Below, one piece after another: positions 1 to 13,400 of a DNA stretch of 64,000 nucleotides; position 1 is the stretch's first letter; every line of letters starts with the position of its first letter. The stretch is from Lutjanus erythropterus. Taxonomy: Eukaryota; Chordata; Actinopteri; Lutjaniformes; Lutjanidae. The notes under the pieces were generated by a model. It made no database searches. It was not told the origin of the DNA and worked only from the letters and a program-made list of their open reading frames with translations. The stretch spans positions 2,719,105 to 2,783,104 of the forward strand of contig CM034608.1 of assembly GCA_020091685.1 (NCBI GenBank). The letters are read 5' to 3'. A program made the translations under genes and the position numbers.

Positions 1-128
1 ATTTTTACTCTTCAACTGGCCATTAGTAATCAGGCAGGTCATAGCATTATAATATAAAATGTATAGGAAATATTTAATGGTGTACAAAAGTATTTATACT
101 AACACAAAGTAGTAAACATCCTACTCAC

Positions 129-317
129 CTGTAGTTGATGTTGCGGCGAGAGCTGACGTCCCAGCTTTGGATGGCGTCCCACATCTTGTCCATCACTGCA
201 TCTCTTCGTGGCTCTTCCATCGACCAGACCTCTGGCCCGTCGAACATGATGTGTGAAAGCACGCCACAGGCGTTGTACGACACCTCGATCCCGTCTGCCT
301 TACTGTCCAGCAGGTTA
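129..317 (-). CDS. zer1: zer1 coding exon 12 (last in window)
   Basis: Acceptor ctctgacag, donor gtgagtaggatg. It encodes NLLDSKADGIEVSYNACGVL, FDGPEVWSMEEPRRDAVMDK and SRRNINYR. The final codon is split, so at least one more exon (family SFEPILRLLPQG onward) lies beyond position 1. Confidence 0.92.
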
Positions 318-3300
318 CTGTCAGAGCAGCAGAGGAAAACAGCAAACACCTGATCAGTGGTCTGTATGAGATAATAATCCTCCTTAACCACAGCAGACAA
401 ACATTTCAAGCTGTGTTCAGAAGTCGTGTTGTTCTAAAAGTCTTAAAGAAGGTTTCCCGTGCTGTGTTGTGTGGCTGCTCCAAAATGGGACAAAGCCTCA
501 GTTAATATGCATCCTGTTCTGTGTGTGTATGTAATTTAAGATCCTATATGCAGTACACCTTTTATAAAGCAGTTAAAATGTGTAGATTGTTTTATTGATG
601 AAAGGAAAAAATGAGAGCTTCTTGATTCTGACACTTATTTTGTCTCATTTATGAAGTAGGCTACCTTGTTTTCCTGATGAAAGGAAACAAAAAAAAATGA
701 GATGACCTGCTAACTCACCCTAAATGCATTCATTTTTCATTTATTAAGTATTTAAAATGTGTATGTTTTCAGTAAATGCATCATGATAATATAAAGTGTT
801 GTGGAAATGGCAGTATAAATAGTTAGGATTGTTCATTTATGCACAAGAGAACTCTTCCCAAAATTTCTTGATAAAGCCTGTTGTGAATTGGGTCGCGATG
901 ATTTGTCATTTTTACATTCAAAAAAAAGTTTGGGAAAGTTTTAAACCGTTCACAGTCAGTAGTCTGGTATGCTCTCTGTTTTTTTCCGCCCGTGTTTGTT
1001 CCAATGTACATGCCAAGTGAAACAAGAGCATTTAATATTTGGCCGTGATTTTCATCTGTTTGAGCAGAGACTGGATGTTACACTGAAGACAAACACACCA
1101 TTTGTATCAGTGGTGATGCATCAGTGTATCAACACTGCGGCTGTGTCCTGGCAAGAATTTGGTGACAAGATATGCATCATGATACAGGACTTACAATTCA
1201 ATATACTGAGATGCAAGGTGATGTACTGCCATTCTGTCCAATTAACTGTGATTAATAATTAATTTTAGCAAAAGTGTCACAGTATAAAGAACACCACCAT
1301 GTGCAAGTTAAACTTATTTTTTGTTTTTTCTGTACAGTGAAGAAAGATTAAACGGTCGGCAGGTTAAACACAACATAAAATGAACAACTGCTGTGAGTCT
1401 TTGCCTCTATCATGACACAGTGATTTTACAATCAATACAGTATCACAAAATGTAATACTGCAATACTCAAGTGTATCAATATCTTCTTACATCCCTACTC
1501 TACACTGATGCATGTTTGACAGCCTCTCTGTGTATACACTCATGTTAATATGCTTGTGTTAATTTATTAAATCTACTGGTTTTGTTCTTACTTTTTATGT
1601 ACTTTATTGTTCCTACGTCTTCCCTTGTTTTATTTCTATCTTATACATATCTTATAGTTCATAGAATAACCTGGTCTGCAGCCTCTTTAGCCTCTTTTAT
1701 GCTAAGCAAAAAACTTGAATGGCAACAGGTACGATCACGGCTCACTGACTTTATCGACCTCAGCTCCGATCTGCAGTGATGTAAACATGACACCTGGGTG
1801 GACACGCCATTATCAGCCCCTTTTTACGGAGGCAATGAAGGCTTGTCGCCTCTTTTGTTCCTCTTTCACCCACATGTGCTGCTTGACTCAGTTTGACTTG
1901 ATGTAGTCTCACAGAGCCAGTCCTCTCTCCACAGCGATCAGTGCTGGAGAAAGGTCTGGCTCCACACATGAACATTTTGCTATAAGGGGGGAAAAAAACA
2001 ACCTGCTTTGTTTGCATTTCTTTAAACCAATCACAAATGTTTTGGGCGGAGCTAAGCCCAGGATGCTGCAAAATAGTGTCGAGAGGGAACTTGTTTTGGT
2101 GGAACATTTACATCAGGAGGCGAGCTCTGATATTAAAATGACTACATCACTGCAAAAGAAAAGATAACAGCTGTTAGCTTGTTTTGTTTCGTACCATTAG
2201 CATCCTAGCTGCTAATTTGCCAGTTTTAGCATGTAGGATGCAGCTATGAGGTTGTTTTTGTTTCCTGGGGACCTTAAAAACGTAGACGCGGACACCGCGA
2301 TGCAACTTGAGGCAAGAAACCAATGGCAGGACTTCTGCACATCCAGTGAGCCAGACTAGACACAAGCTTGATGGTGTGATAAAGGTTAGTGATAAAGCGC
2401 TTGTATTTAATCAAGTGGCTGAACAATATATAAACATTTTACTTCTGATCAATTCTTCACAATAAGTCTCCTGATATTTTGTTATGTAAAAGCTTTTAGT
2501 AGGAAGCAGCAAAATTGTGAATTATTTTATTTTCATCAGCAATAACTGACAAGATACCCATCAGTGGAAAGTGAACAGGAAACAGCAAAATAGTCTGACG
2601 CACATCATAAAAATCAGAGAGGCAAACAGGTCTATTGGCAATGGGAAAAAGGCCCATCAGCTATTTTTTGGCAGGTTTAACTGCAAATAAGCACTAAGTC
2701 TGGTGTAAAAGGGTTTTTCATTTGTTACTCATTTGATTGGTTGGTTGTGTTTCGCAGTATTTGTACTTGGGTCAACTATTCTTAACAACATTGTATATTT
2801 ATGTAAATATAAAACAACTTGAAAATACCTGAATACAGTGATGAACTGTGGGGTGAGCAGCTGTGGCCTCAGTGCTTTGACCTCAGCAACATTTCCCAGA
2901 AGCCCCAGCATGTTGCGGTGAAGCTCCTGCTTGTCTGGAAACTCCTGGAGTGACATCATACGAGAGGAGAGGTGGAAATATGAAGAGACTACTGTCTGAA
3001 CAGTCCAACAGCACAATATTTAATCCAGCAGTACAGTTCTAACAAGTATGGAACACATCCTGGAGGATCAGTGTGGACGAGTGTGACTCACCTGTAGACA
3101 CTCCAGAAACAGACTCATGCCCCGACAGTTGAGGAACATCTGACAGTTGTCGGGCGTCTCATCGGTGATGTTCCACAGAGCGCTCCAGGAGAACTCCATC
3201 ACCTGGTCACACTGAGAGGAAACACAACTGTTTCAGCAAGAAATCTTCCCTGATCTTTGATTGGAACAGTTAGTCTGAGGTCTACAACCTGTGGAGCCTC

Positions 3301-4351
3301 ATGCAGCAAAAATTTCATTTAATTTCAAGGTAATGGTGAAGTTTTGAGCCCAACTTGAACTATTCAGTTTTTAAAAAGTTTTACCAACTTTACTAAACTT
3401 TTGTTGAGATAACTTATTTTTCCTCTTTAGGTAAACTTAAATCTCTTGAGTTTTAGAGTCCCTGAAAAACTGCATTCAAAAAAGTGATTCAAGTGAAGGT
3501 GAATGATGGTTAAAATTCTAACATTTTCAATTAAAACCCATTTAATTTACACCAAAATAATGACAAATCCAAATTTTGAAATACAATATATACAAAAGAT
3601 TCGAGTTTATCTTAAGAAGAAAAGTAAATTATCTCAACTAAGGCTTACAGGTCAGGAAAAGTTTATTTCAAAACTAAGAGTTTGAGTTGGTCTAAAAACT
3701 CAAATCTATTGCAGTATGTTGCCTGTGTAAAGTGATTCTTCCATTTGCCAACCATAAAAATATGTATCCTATATACACCAAAAAAATAAAAATAAATAAA
3801 AAATACCCCTAAAAAGTTATAATGTTTCATCAACTGAAATGTGTGTCTATGGCTCGGTGTCTTTTCCTCTAAATTCTCCACAAGCTCAAGAAAGTCTTCA
3901 GGGAGAAGAGAGAATGTAATAGCTGCGGGTCCAGACAGATTTTTTTTCTTTTTGTTTACCAAAAAGGGCTGTTTTGATTGTAAAGGTTGCAGACCCCTGA
4001 GTTAGACAAACATATCTAACAGTTATTTCAGTACATTTTAAAGATTTTTTGGCATTTTTTGTCTTTATTTGACAATCGACATGAGATAGCAAACACAGGG
4101 AGGGAGGAAGGGAGGAATGTGACATGACACATGTTCAGCACTGAAATAATAATCTATCCCCCCCAACCCCCAAAAGGAGGAATAGAACTGACACTCACCA
4201 TTCTGTCCTGTAGCTTCTTCTGAATTAAATTCAGCATCGTCTGTGAAGCAGGAAAGAAGACATTTTTTTTAAAACATGAACATTTTAAACATAATCATCT
4301 GACAGCTGTCAGGGTGATTTCACACTGACAGAAGCTCTGTGGGCTGTGTTG

Positions 4352-4409
<58 letters not shown>

Positions 4410-7400
4410 ATGTGTGTGTGTTGCTACAGGATAACAAAGTTTTACAAAACTACCACACATATATAAAAAACAAGACAGTGATGGATGCAAAAAGAAGATT
4501 AAGAAAGCTCAGATAATAAGATTTGGTGTGACTGAGTTAAGAGATGTTTTAATCTTTTTATTTGCAGTGTAGAGGCCAAACAGCACAACACACAGCACTT
4601 GACATCTATTCATTCTTTCTCCTAACCCTGACTCAGTCCTCACCATCAAACACCTGCTGCTCTTTTTAAATGAAGCTTCTATTGTGTCTCTGTGTCAATG
4701 TTTTTTTAATGTGTTTTCTTTGGATGTCGATGTTTTTTTCTGCACATGTAAGCAAAGACAAATCTTCCATTTGCACGCAAACGGTTTATAATAAAGTATT
4801 TTTCATTCTATTCTATGCATTTTAACAAGATGAATATTAAAAATCACTAGGCCTGCTTGATTATGGCAAAAAACATAACGATTATTTTGACTGATGTTGA
4901 AATCACAATTATTAAACATGATTATTCATTAATTTGAGAACATTGTATATGTTTATTGAACTTTTTTTAACAGGATGACTTTGAACTTTCAATATAACTG
5001 AATTTAAAAAATAAGAAATCAATGGTAATAACCAATTTAGTGAAAAAATATATAGATCCAACAAATACTATGGGAAAAATAAATAGATATCACCAACTAC
5101 GTTGTACAGTTTTACACAGCGAGCTGCATCGCAGAGTCAAAAGAGGTGTGACACAACACAACAGCACACCCGTCACCAGGTGATTCTATTTGAATTGAAC
5201 ACAAACAGCAGAGAAAATGTAACTCAGCAGTGACTGTCCCGCCCTGCCCGCTCAGTTTTACACTTCTTCCCGGCTGAAGGCTGCCTTTCCGTCATCTTTT
5301 ACAGGCTGTTTGAAATTAAATCAACATGAGCTGATTGTGTGCTACTTTTACAACACAAGACAAAACGCAACACACTACCACCACATCAGCAGCAGGTTAC
5401 CTGCAGCCTAATGTTACATCACATAATGACGTCTTTCTGTACGTCCAAAGTATGTCTCAGTCCACCAACTTATTTCTATCCCTTTTCCAACGATGAGGAA
5501 GCTATTACAGATGGTAAGAGCTCTTGATCTGATATGAGGCTGAGTCATTCACCCGATTATCTGCTCTGTGCTTGGGTGAGTGCAGGATTTAAAGGCAGCT
5601 TAGAGACACATTAGGTCAGGGCTGGAGAATGTTGTCACCTGTCAGAGGACTACGTAGATTAATGACAACACAGCCTGATACCCAGCGCACAGCGCAGGTC
5701 CTAATGATAGGTCAAACATCACTTCACATGAATACTGGCTTCCATAATACTGACAACTTCTTTTCATTTTGTTTTTAGTCTGTTGCTGCTTGTCTGGTTT
5801 TAAACTGTATGTGTTGTTAGGATTAGGACTGTGAATGTTTCTTGTTCTCAGGTTTTTCTTCAAAAAAGAGATCATGTTATCAATGAGTGAGATTAAAATA
5901 ATGTTTTAAAAACTATTTTAACAACTATATATGTTATAATTGGGACAAAAACATATGTCTAGGGGATTTTGATTTTTACTCTTCAATTATGGAGGAAAAT
6001 ATATCTTAAAAGATCAAACTCTTGGTTATCAAACCTTGTACCAGGCCAATCCCCTGGTGATTACATTTTTTATTCAATGTAGATGTCTTACAAAGTTGAC
6101 AAAATGCTATTTTTTTTTTCATTTCACAGCATAGTTGTAGTGAGCAGCCATTTTATTTTTCAAACTGTCTCAGAGTTCTCTTAATGTTAATCAAAACACA
6201 CATTTTTACACCTTAAGTCTTATTTATTTTTGACATGTTATGGTTGAGACACATCTGATAGATTTGAATTTGTCAAAAAATATAATGTTAACCAGTGTTT
6301 GAGCAGGATTCCTGCCTTTTTGAAAACCTGGTAGTGAGACAGGGGTCCTTAGAGTATAGATAACCTTTTTTTGAATACCAGATTAAATCAGGTTTTTGCA
6401 AAAATCTGATGGAGTTGACAGAAATCTGGGACACAACTTTAAAGGACCAACATTTCCATTAAAAAAAACAAACAAACAAACAAACAAATTTTTTTTTAAA
6501 ACAAAGATTATTATAATTGCACATTTTTACACTTCTGTTATCAGTAGATATTGTTAGTTTTAGATTTTTAAAGATTTTTAACACATTTTTAAATTGTTTT
6601 TCAGTTGTGAATTATTGTCTGGGACGAGGCTGTTTTCTGGCACGGAGCAAGTTTATAAATGAAAAAATTAAAGCAAACCAAAACATTAACCCTAACCTGA
6701 AATTACATATACTATCATAAATATATATATATATATATCCTTAAAGATTTATTTTTCACCAAAAATTTGGAATTAGATTGTTGGATTTGTCTCAGTGCTA
6801 AAAACGGGTGATGTATTTTTCCTCTCAACTGTGGTTGGATAATTATGAAAATGACACAACTGACGTAACAACAATAACTGTCATCACAGTGTACTACATG
6901 TTCTGCCCGCATTCACGTGGGTCTCCTCTGGGTGCTCTGGTTTCCTGCCATCCCAAAAATAAGCTTGTTAGATATTAGGAATACTCCTGCCATCGGCCTC
7001 GACCACGTAACAGGCCTGAGGACTGGATCTGATCCCTGGGCAGTGGCTTCCTGCTGCTCCTGAATAGTTTGGATGGCCTGAATACAGAGAATGAATTTCC
7101 CCACAGGGACTTTAAAAGTCGGACTGTAGAACCTGTCATGTTCTTTTCAAAAGCAATGGTCAAAATCAGGACCACAAATGATATCTTGCCTCTTCTACCT
7201 GAAAATCTTTTTTCACAACAACAGAGGAACAATGTCTTTTATAACTGCTGTATGAAATTAGGGCTATAACTAATGATTATTTTCATAGTCGATTATTTTC
7301 TCGATTAATCAATTAATAGTTCTGTCTTTAAATGTCAAAAAATTGTGAAAAATGTCGATCAGTGTTTCCCAAAGCCTGAAATGACATCTTCAAATGTTTT

Positions 7401-10400
7401 GTTTTACTCTCAACCCAAAGATATTCAGTTTAATGTCATAGAGGAGCAAAGAAACCAAAATATAATCATATTTAAGAAGACTTAAAATCATAGAACCTCG
7501 ACCTTCCCTCTTAAAAAGTTACTCAAAACGATTGATCGATTATCCAAATAATTGGTGATTAATTTAATAATTGATTATCGGTGTAGCTCTATATGAAATA
7601 CAGATTTTCATGGACTTCTGTCAGAAATATAAGACATTTCAAAGAGGAAAAGCTCGTCTCGATGTTACCTTGACGAATCCCATCTTCCCCACGGCCTCCT
7701 TGTGATGGTTGTCCACCTGACAGACCAGCGCGTTGCAGAGGTGCACGGCGATCCTCTGGATGGACTCGTCCTGCCTGGCCGGCTCCAGGATCTTCAGCAG
7801 CAGCTGGTTGACCCGACTGTACTGGAACTCCAGTTCCTCTGGAATACTGAAGTTACACAGAGTCAAGCAGCAGTTCCTCTGGACCTGGTGACGGACAGGG
7901 AGGTGTGAGACACAGAGGGAGACATGGGAAGGTTTAGGACTCAAAGTGAAAACTTGACTTCAAGTCTGAAGAACAACATCATGTAGATCAAACAGGCCTA
8001 AGCTGAATTTTACACTTTAATTAAGCAGCTTATAGTAAAAAACTCAAGCATATAAAAAGCTATTTTTTCTTTGGTTTATTTTTAATACCAACACTTTGTG
8101 TATCAGCTTTGCCCATTTGGATCTTCTGGAGCAACAGTGGATACACTTAGTTTATTTTACGTACTTTTGTCAAAAGCCTATCTTGAAAAATATAAACACA
8201 TTTTTCTGCAAACCCATAATTTTATTGTTTCACATGAAAGACACTACCTCTTAAATATAAAATATAAGTAAGCATACAAGAATTTTGCCTTCATAAAATA
8301 CAGGGCTGAACAATTCATTTAAATTTTATTGAAGTTGCAATATGGTCTACTGCAGTTTTCAAATGAGAGGAGGTGCAGTATTTGATAAAAAAAACAATTT
8401 TTGTTTGTAAAATGACTGTGGTGCTGCACAGACATGCTGACCTACACATCAGACACAACAGACTGAAGAAAACATCTCTGTATGGCTGCAACTGATGATT
8501 ATTTTCACTATTGATTAATCTGTCAATCATTTTTATGATTAATCGATTAGTTGTTTGGTTCACAAAATGTTAGAAAATGTTGATCAGTGTTTCCCAAAAT
8601 CCAAGATGACGTCCTCAAATGTCTTGTTTTGTCCACAACTAAAAAAAATATTCAGTTTACTGTCAGAAACGAGTAAAGAAACCAGAAAATAGTCATATTT
8701 AAGGAACTGAATTCAGAGAATTTCAGCAATTTTCAAAAATCAAAACTGACTAATTGATTATCAAAATAGTTACCAAATAATTAATGGATAAAAGTTAAAG
8801 ATAAAAATCCTCCAGCCCTAATAAAATAGTAATTTTGATTCGTATAAAAACTCAGTGCCTGGTTGAAAAATTTACATAATCAGCCAACTTACACATTTAC
8901 TCTATTGATCTTTATTAATATAATAAGGCACTGGTGCCAGTGGTTGGGAGCATGATTAAAAATGATATAGACTGTTCTATACCATTCACATGGATCATAT
9001 CACGTTTAAAAAGATATTTCATTTGCTGTGTTTCCAGTCACAGAGTGCAGGTGTTCATACAGACACAATGAGCCTCATGCAAGAACCACTCATTCGAACA
9101 GGTCTGTTCTTAAGTGGTGTGAACAAGTGATTTAGGAGAACTTGTGGAATTCACCAGTTTACTCGTAACTCCAGACCTGCTGTAGAGTCATGTTCAGTCA
9201 GTCTTTCACTAAGTTTTTCACTAATGACTGTATATTTCATTAGTTTGAAGACATTTTGAGTTTGAAAAATAATCATAATTATCCAATTTGACTACATTTA
9301 AAATGATAATATAATTGTAAATTTACACATAAAGCATATTGTCACGAATTTGATGATGTTTTATTACATACTGTCAGGTGTATTGGCTATGTATCTTCTG
9401 AATCTTATGAAGTCTCTGTCCAGGCGAACATCCTCATTTATTCTGTCCTCTGTCTTCGTGGTGGGAACTTCCCCTCGACCCCCTCCTCTCACTGCAGTCA
9501 ATGATCACCTTACTGAGGTGAGACCTTTTTTCCCCTTTAAAGTCATTTTCATATCGAGACATGTCCTCTTTGTTTCAGTGACAGTCTGACCCTCAGGTAA
9601 CACAGCATTAACAGCACCGACTTTTCCCACTTTCTTTGCTTTAGCAGGTCTTTTAATTCCACTGAAGATGCTGTTAAAATGACAGACTTTTCTTTGTGGA
9701 TCTCTGAAAGCAGGACTTCAAACTCCAAATTTGTAAAGTTCTTATTTTAACTCTTTGATGACATTTTCAAGAATGAACACTTCCTGACATATGGGGCAGG
9801 AAGCACAGCCATACATGGTATTATCCAAGTGTCATGTATGTTAATTTACAAGTCTCACGTTAGATACGCACAGACAGATCATTTACACAGGTATGTAAAG
9901 TTACGAGCGTTTGCTGAATCTGACGTGACATGTTCATACGAGCCCTTCACTGGGACAAAAATAAGAGAAATTTAAGAAAAGAAAATTAAACAAATTAGAA
10001 TCCATACATTTAATACTATTTTGACAGACAAACTTTAAGCTGAGTGTTGATCAGAGTTGAGGCAGGGCAGACTTACAGTGACCTCCTGGTACTGCTCCAT
10101 TCCATTTAGTACCACTTGGATGACCTCTCTGCGCAACCGCACGCTCTGGTCACTGCGGTACTCAGTGTTGGTCAGGTAGAAGAGAGCAGCACTGCCCGTC
10201 ACCTGGATGCTCTTATCGTATTTATGGCACTTCAACGCTGCGATGACAAGCTGAAAGGAAAGTTTATAGGACACGTATGAGAGAAAGACACAGGCAGACA
10301 TGGAGAACCACTGCACAAAGATTTTATGAGTCATCGTACTTGCAAAGCTCGGAGCAGTTGGCTGCAGTGTTGTATCCTGGCGATGTCAAACAGCTGATTG

Positions 10401-13400
10401 ATGGCTCTGTGTGCCAGCTCAGGCCGAAACTCTGTGTAGGCCTCAATAGCATTCAGGACCTGGTCCTCATTCTTGGATCCAGTCACCTGAAAAAGGCCAG
10501 AGACACAGATTCAACCTTCAAAACACAATCTATTAATAAGCATTATAAGTATGAACTAGTGACCTGTTTTTAGAGCTGTTCTGAATAGTTGGAAGCTTTA
10601 TTCTTAACTTTAGCATTCAATTTTTAAATCAACATTTAAATGCTGCACAGCTTTTTTTGCATGTCTATTCTGTTCAAAGTCGTTATTTCTGCATACCTGC
10701 AGACAAAGATTAGGCTACTTTATGATGTGTCAACCAGAAACTAACATAAGAGAGAAAGAAACTAAACAACACAGGAAAATATCAGGTTAGGAGAGAGAGG
10801 GAGGTCGAACAACAGAGAAACAGCAGGGAAAAACTGCATGTAGAGCTTAATATAATATCTGTGAATTAAGAACTTGTTTCAACCAAACCAGAGTTGGGGA
10901 TTGTCGTGTTAATGTTAAAAAAGTACTATAGGCTGATACAGGCTTGGGGAGTAATGGATTACATTACAAAATGGGGAGCATTTCAGCAGAGACAACATGC
11001 AGTGTGCGCACATTACAACACTTCAGCTACTAACGTTAGCTATACAGAACAACAGCTAATATCAGTTACACAGCTCAACCGCTAACATTAATTACACAGA
11101 TCAACCTCTAACATTAGCTACACAGAAATCCCATTAAAGCTAGCTGATCTATCAACACTACTGTTATAACTCCTACTAAACTTGGGGCAGTTTACTTGAA
11201 GTTTGAGTGTGAAGTGTGAATAGCAACAAAATGCATTTAAATGTCCATAATTACCACTATTAATCTAAATATACATTTGTGCACAAAGAATAAATCTAAC
11301 AATGAACATAAACATGTTAGGCTTAACAAGTTAAACCTATTTAGTATTATTATCCAAAAGTAACAAAAAGTAATCAAGTTACATTACTTTAATATTGTGA
11401 TACTTGGATTATGCTACTGACCACATTTTTTACCAGGTAATCAGTAATTGTATCAGAATACACTTTAAAAGTAACTCCCCCAACCCTGGGCTGATATATG
11501 AATATACTGATACACCAATACATCAACAACATTATTATTTAGAAAAGATAAAATAATACTTATAGGGTATAAAATAATACTTATATAATACCTTTTCTCG
11601 TTGCATTTATAACCAGTTTTATTTTTATTTATCCAAAACGTCCCTGTAACATTCATGGTCAGGTTTTTTGATAAGAGACCAAAGATGTGTTAATAATGAC
11701 CGGCAACATCTGGATCAGGATGTAACTGATTAGGATACTGGAACGTCATAAAAATAAGTATTCTCAGCCATAAGCAGTACTGTGTGTCCACTTGTTTAGA
11801 TTAGCAGTACCTTATAAGCTGGGATGTGTGTCACATTACAGAGGGTGGTGTCATGTAAGCCCAGAAACTGCAGGGGCCTCTTCAGCTCCTGGAAAGGATA
11901 GATGCTGCTCTTACAGGGCTCGATGCTGAAAGAGAGAGAGACAACTTGTTCACTGTTCATCTGACAGGAAATAAACAAACTCTGGATTAGACTTGTTTTC
12001 TATCTAGTGCACACTCTGGAGCTGGTTACCCACCTTGGCCGACCCATAGCTTCTTCAAAGTGTGGAACTGTGCAGTTGTCCAGCATGATGTGACCCGAGA
12101 TGTCCAGTGACACCAGATTGACCAGACGCTGTACGATGGCCGTCAGGATCTTCCTGTTCATCTTAACCTTGGAGCTTCGCCTGCTCTCCCGTGAGATGTC
12201 CAGATGTCTGAAGAATGCAGTGACAGATACACAATCATCAAGAAGTGGGCAAATAATACAGGGAACAACACGAGTATGGGGACATTAAAATGAGTGGGAA
12301 TAGATTTCTGTAAGTTTCAAATGACATAAATACTGATGGGAGGAAATAGTATATTAATTCCAAACTCATCCTTTGATCTACTATGATTCAAAGTTACATA
12401 ACCAATAAAAATGAAAAAGATTCATGTACAGTAAATAGATCACGTGATCTTACATGAACATGGGTACACTACTGAGATGAATCACCTGACAAAGTTTTTA
12501 TTCTACTGGAAACCCCTGTATGGTCTATAAGAAACCAAGCAATGTTGATTCCTATGAACTTTTATGTTTAAAATATCATCTATAGGCATATTGAGCTCGG
12601 TTGTTAAGAGGTGCATGTTGGGCAATTTGAATAACTAGCATAAAGGGCTAATGAACTGCCTTGCATTGGAAACAGCTGCGATTTGGTTTCTTGTTAACTT
12701 AAAAAGTGGATCTAAGAGTCTAACAACATGTTTGTTATGTCAGGAAATATAAAAAATATTTAATGAGCGATGATGTGCAGTCCTCCCTCCCCCCCACTTC
12801 TCCCACTGGCATCAACTGCTAGGTCAGTGGTTCTCAAATAGTGGTCCAGGGGTCCGTGACACATGGATGTACGTGTTCAACAGACAAGATTGTGACAGAA
12901 AGTATCAGATTCATTAATTAGACAGAATCAATCCTTTTTAGTCATGTTTAATTCCATAACTACGCCGATGATACACAACTGTATATATCTGTCGAGCCAA
13001 ATGATGTAGACGCTGTATGCTCCCTCACTACCTGCCTGTCAGCAATACTTTTTTTTAATTAAATGAGGACAGGACATAAATTCTATTAGATGGCCCCTTA
13101 TCAAAAAGGAATGACCTGCTTAAAAAATGTCAATTTGTCCTCCTGGGTAAAAGCAGTAATGAGTCTGGGTGTTATCTTAGACTCCACTCCCCACATAAAT
13201 AAACTGACCAAGGTGGCACTCTTCCACCTCAGAGACATTGCCAAGGTACGGCCATTCCTGACTCAGCAAGATGCTGAAAAACCAATTCATGCTTTCAGCT
13301 CAAGCAGATTGGACTATTGTAACACACTCTTTACTGGTCTTCCAAAAAAAAATCCATTGAGAGGCTGCAACTAATACAAAGTTCAAATGCTAGATTGCTA

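Larger units (their letters stand above)
4241..7258. other. zer1 intron 8: repeats, no gene
   Basis: Holds the (TG)n tract, a fragment at 4850-5000 resembling the hAT MITE family whose ends read TAGGGCTGCA (AACGATTATTTTGACTGAT), a repeat at 5938-6555 and a short (AT)n near 6720-6739. Short frames at 5339-5527 and elsewhere lack supporting homology or splice context. Confidence 0.6.
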
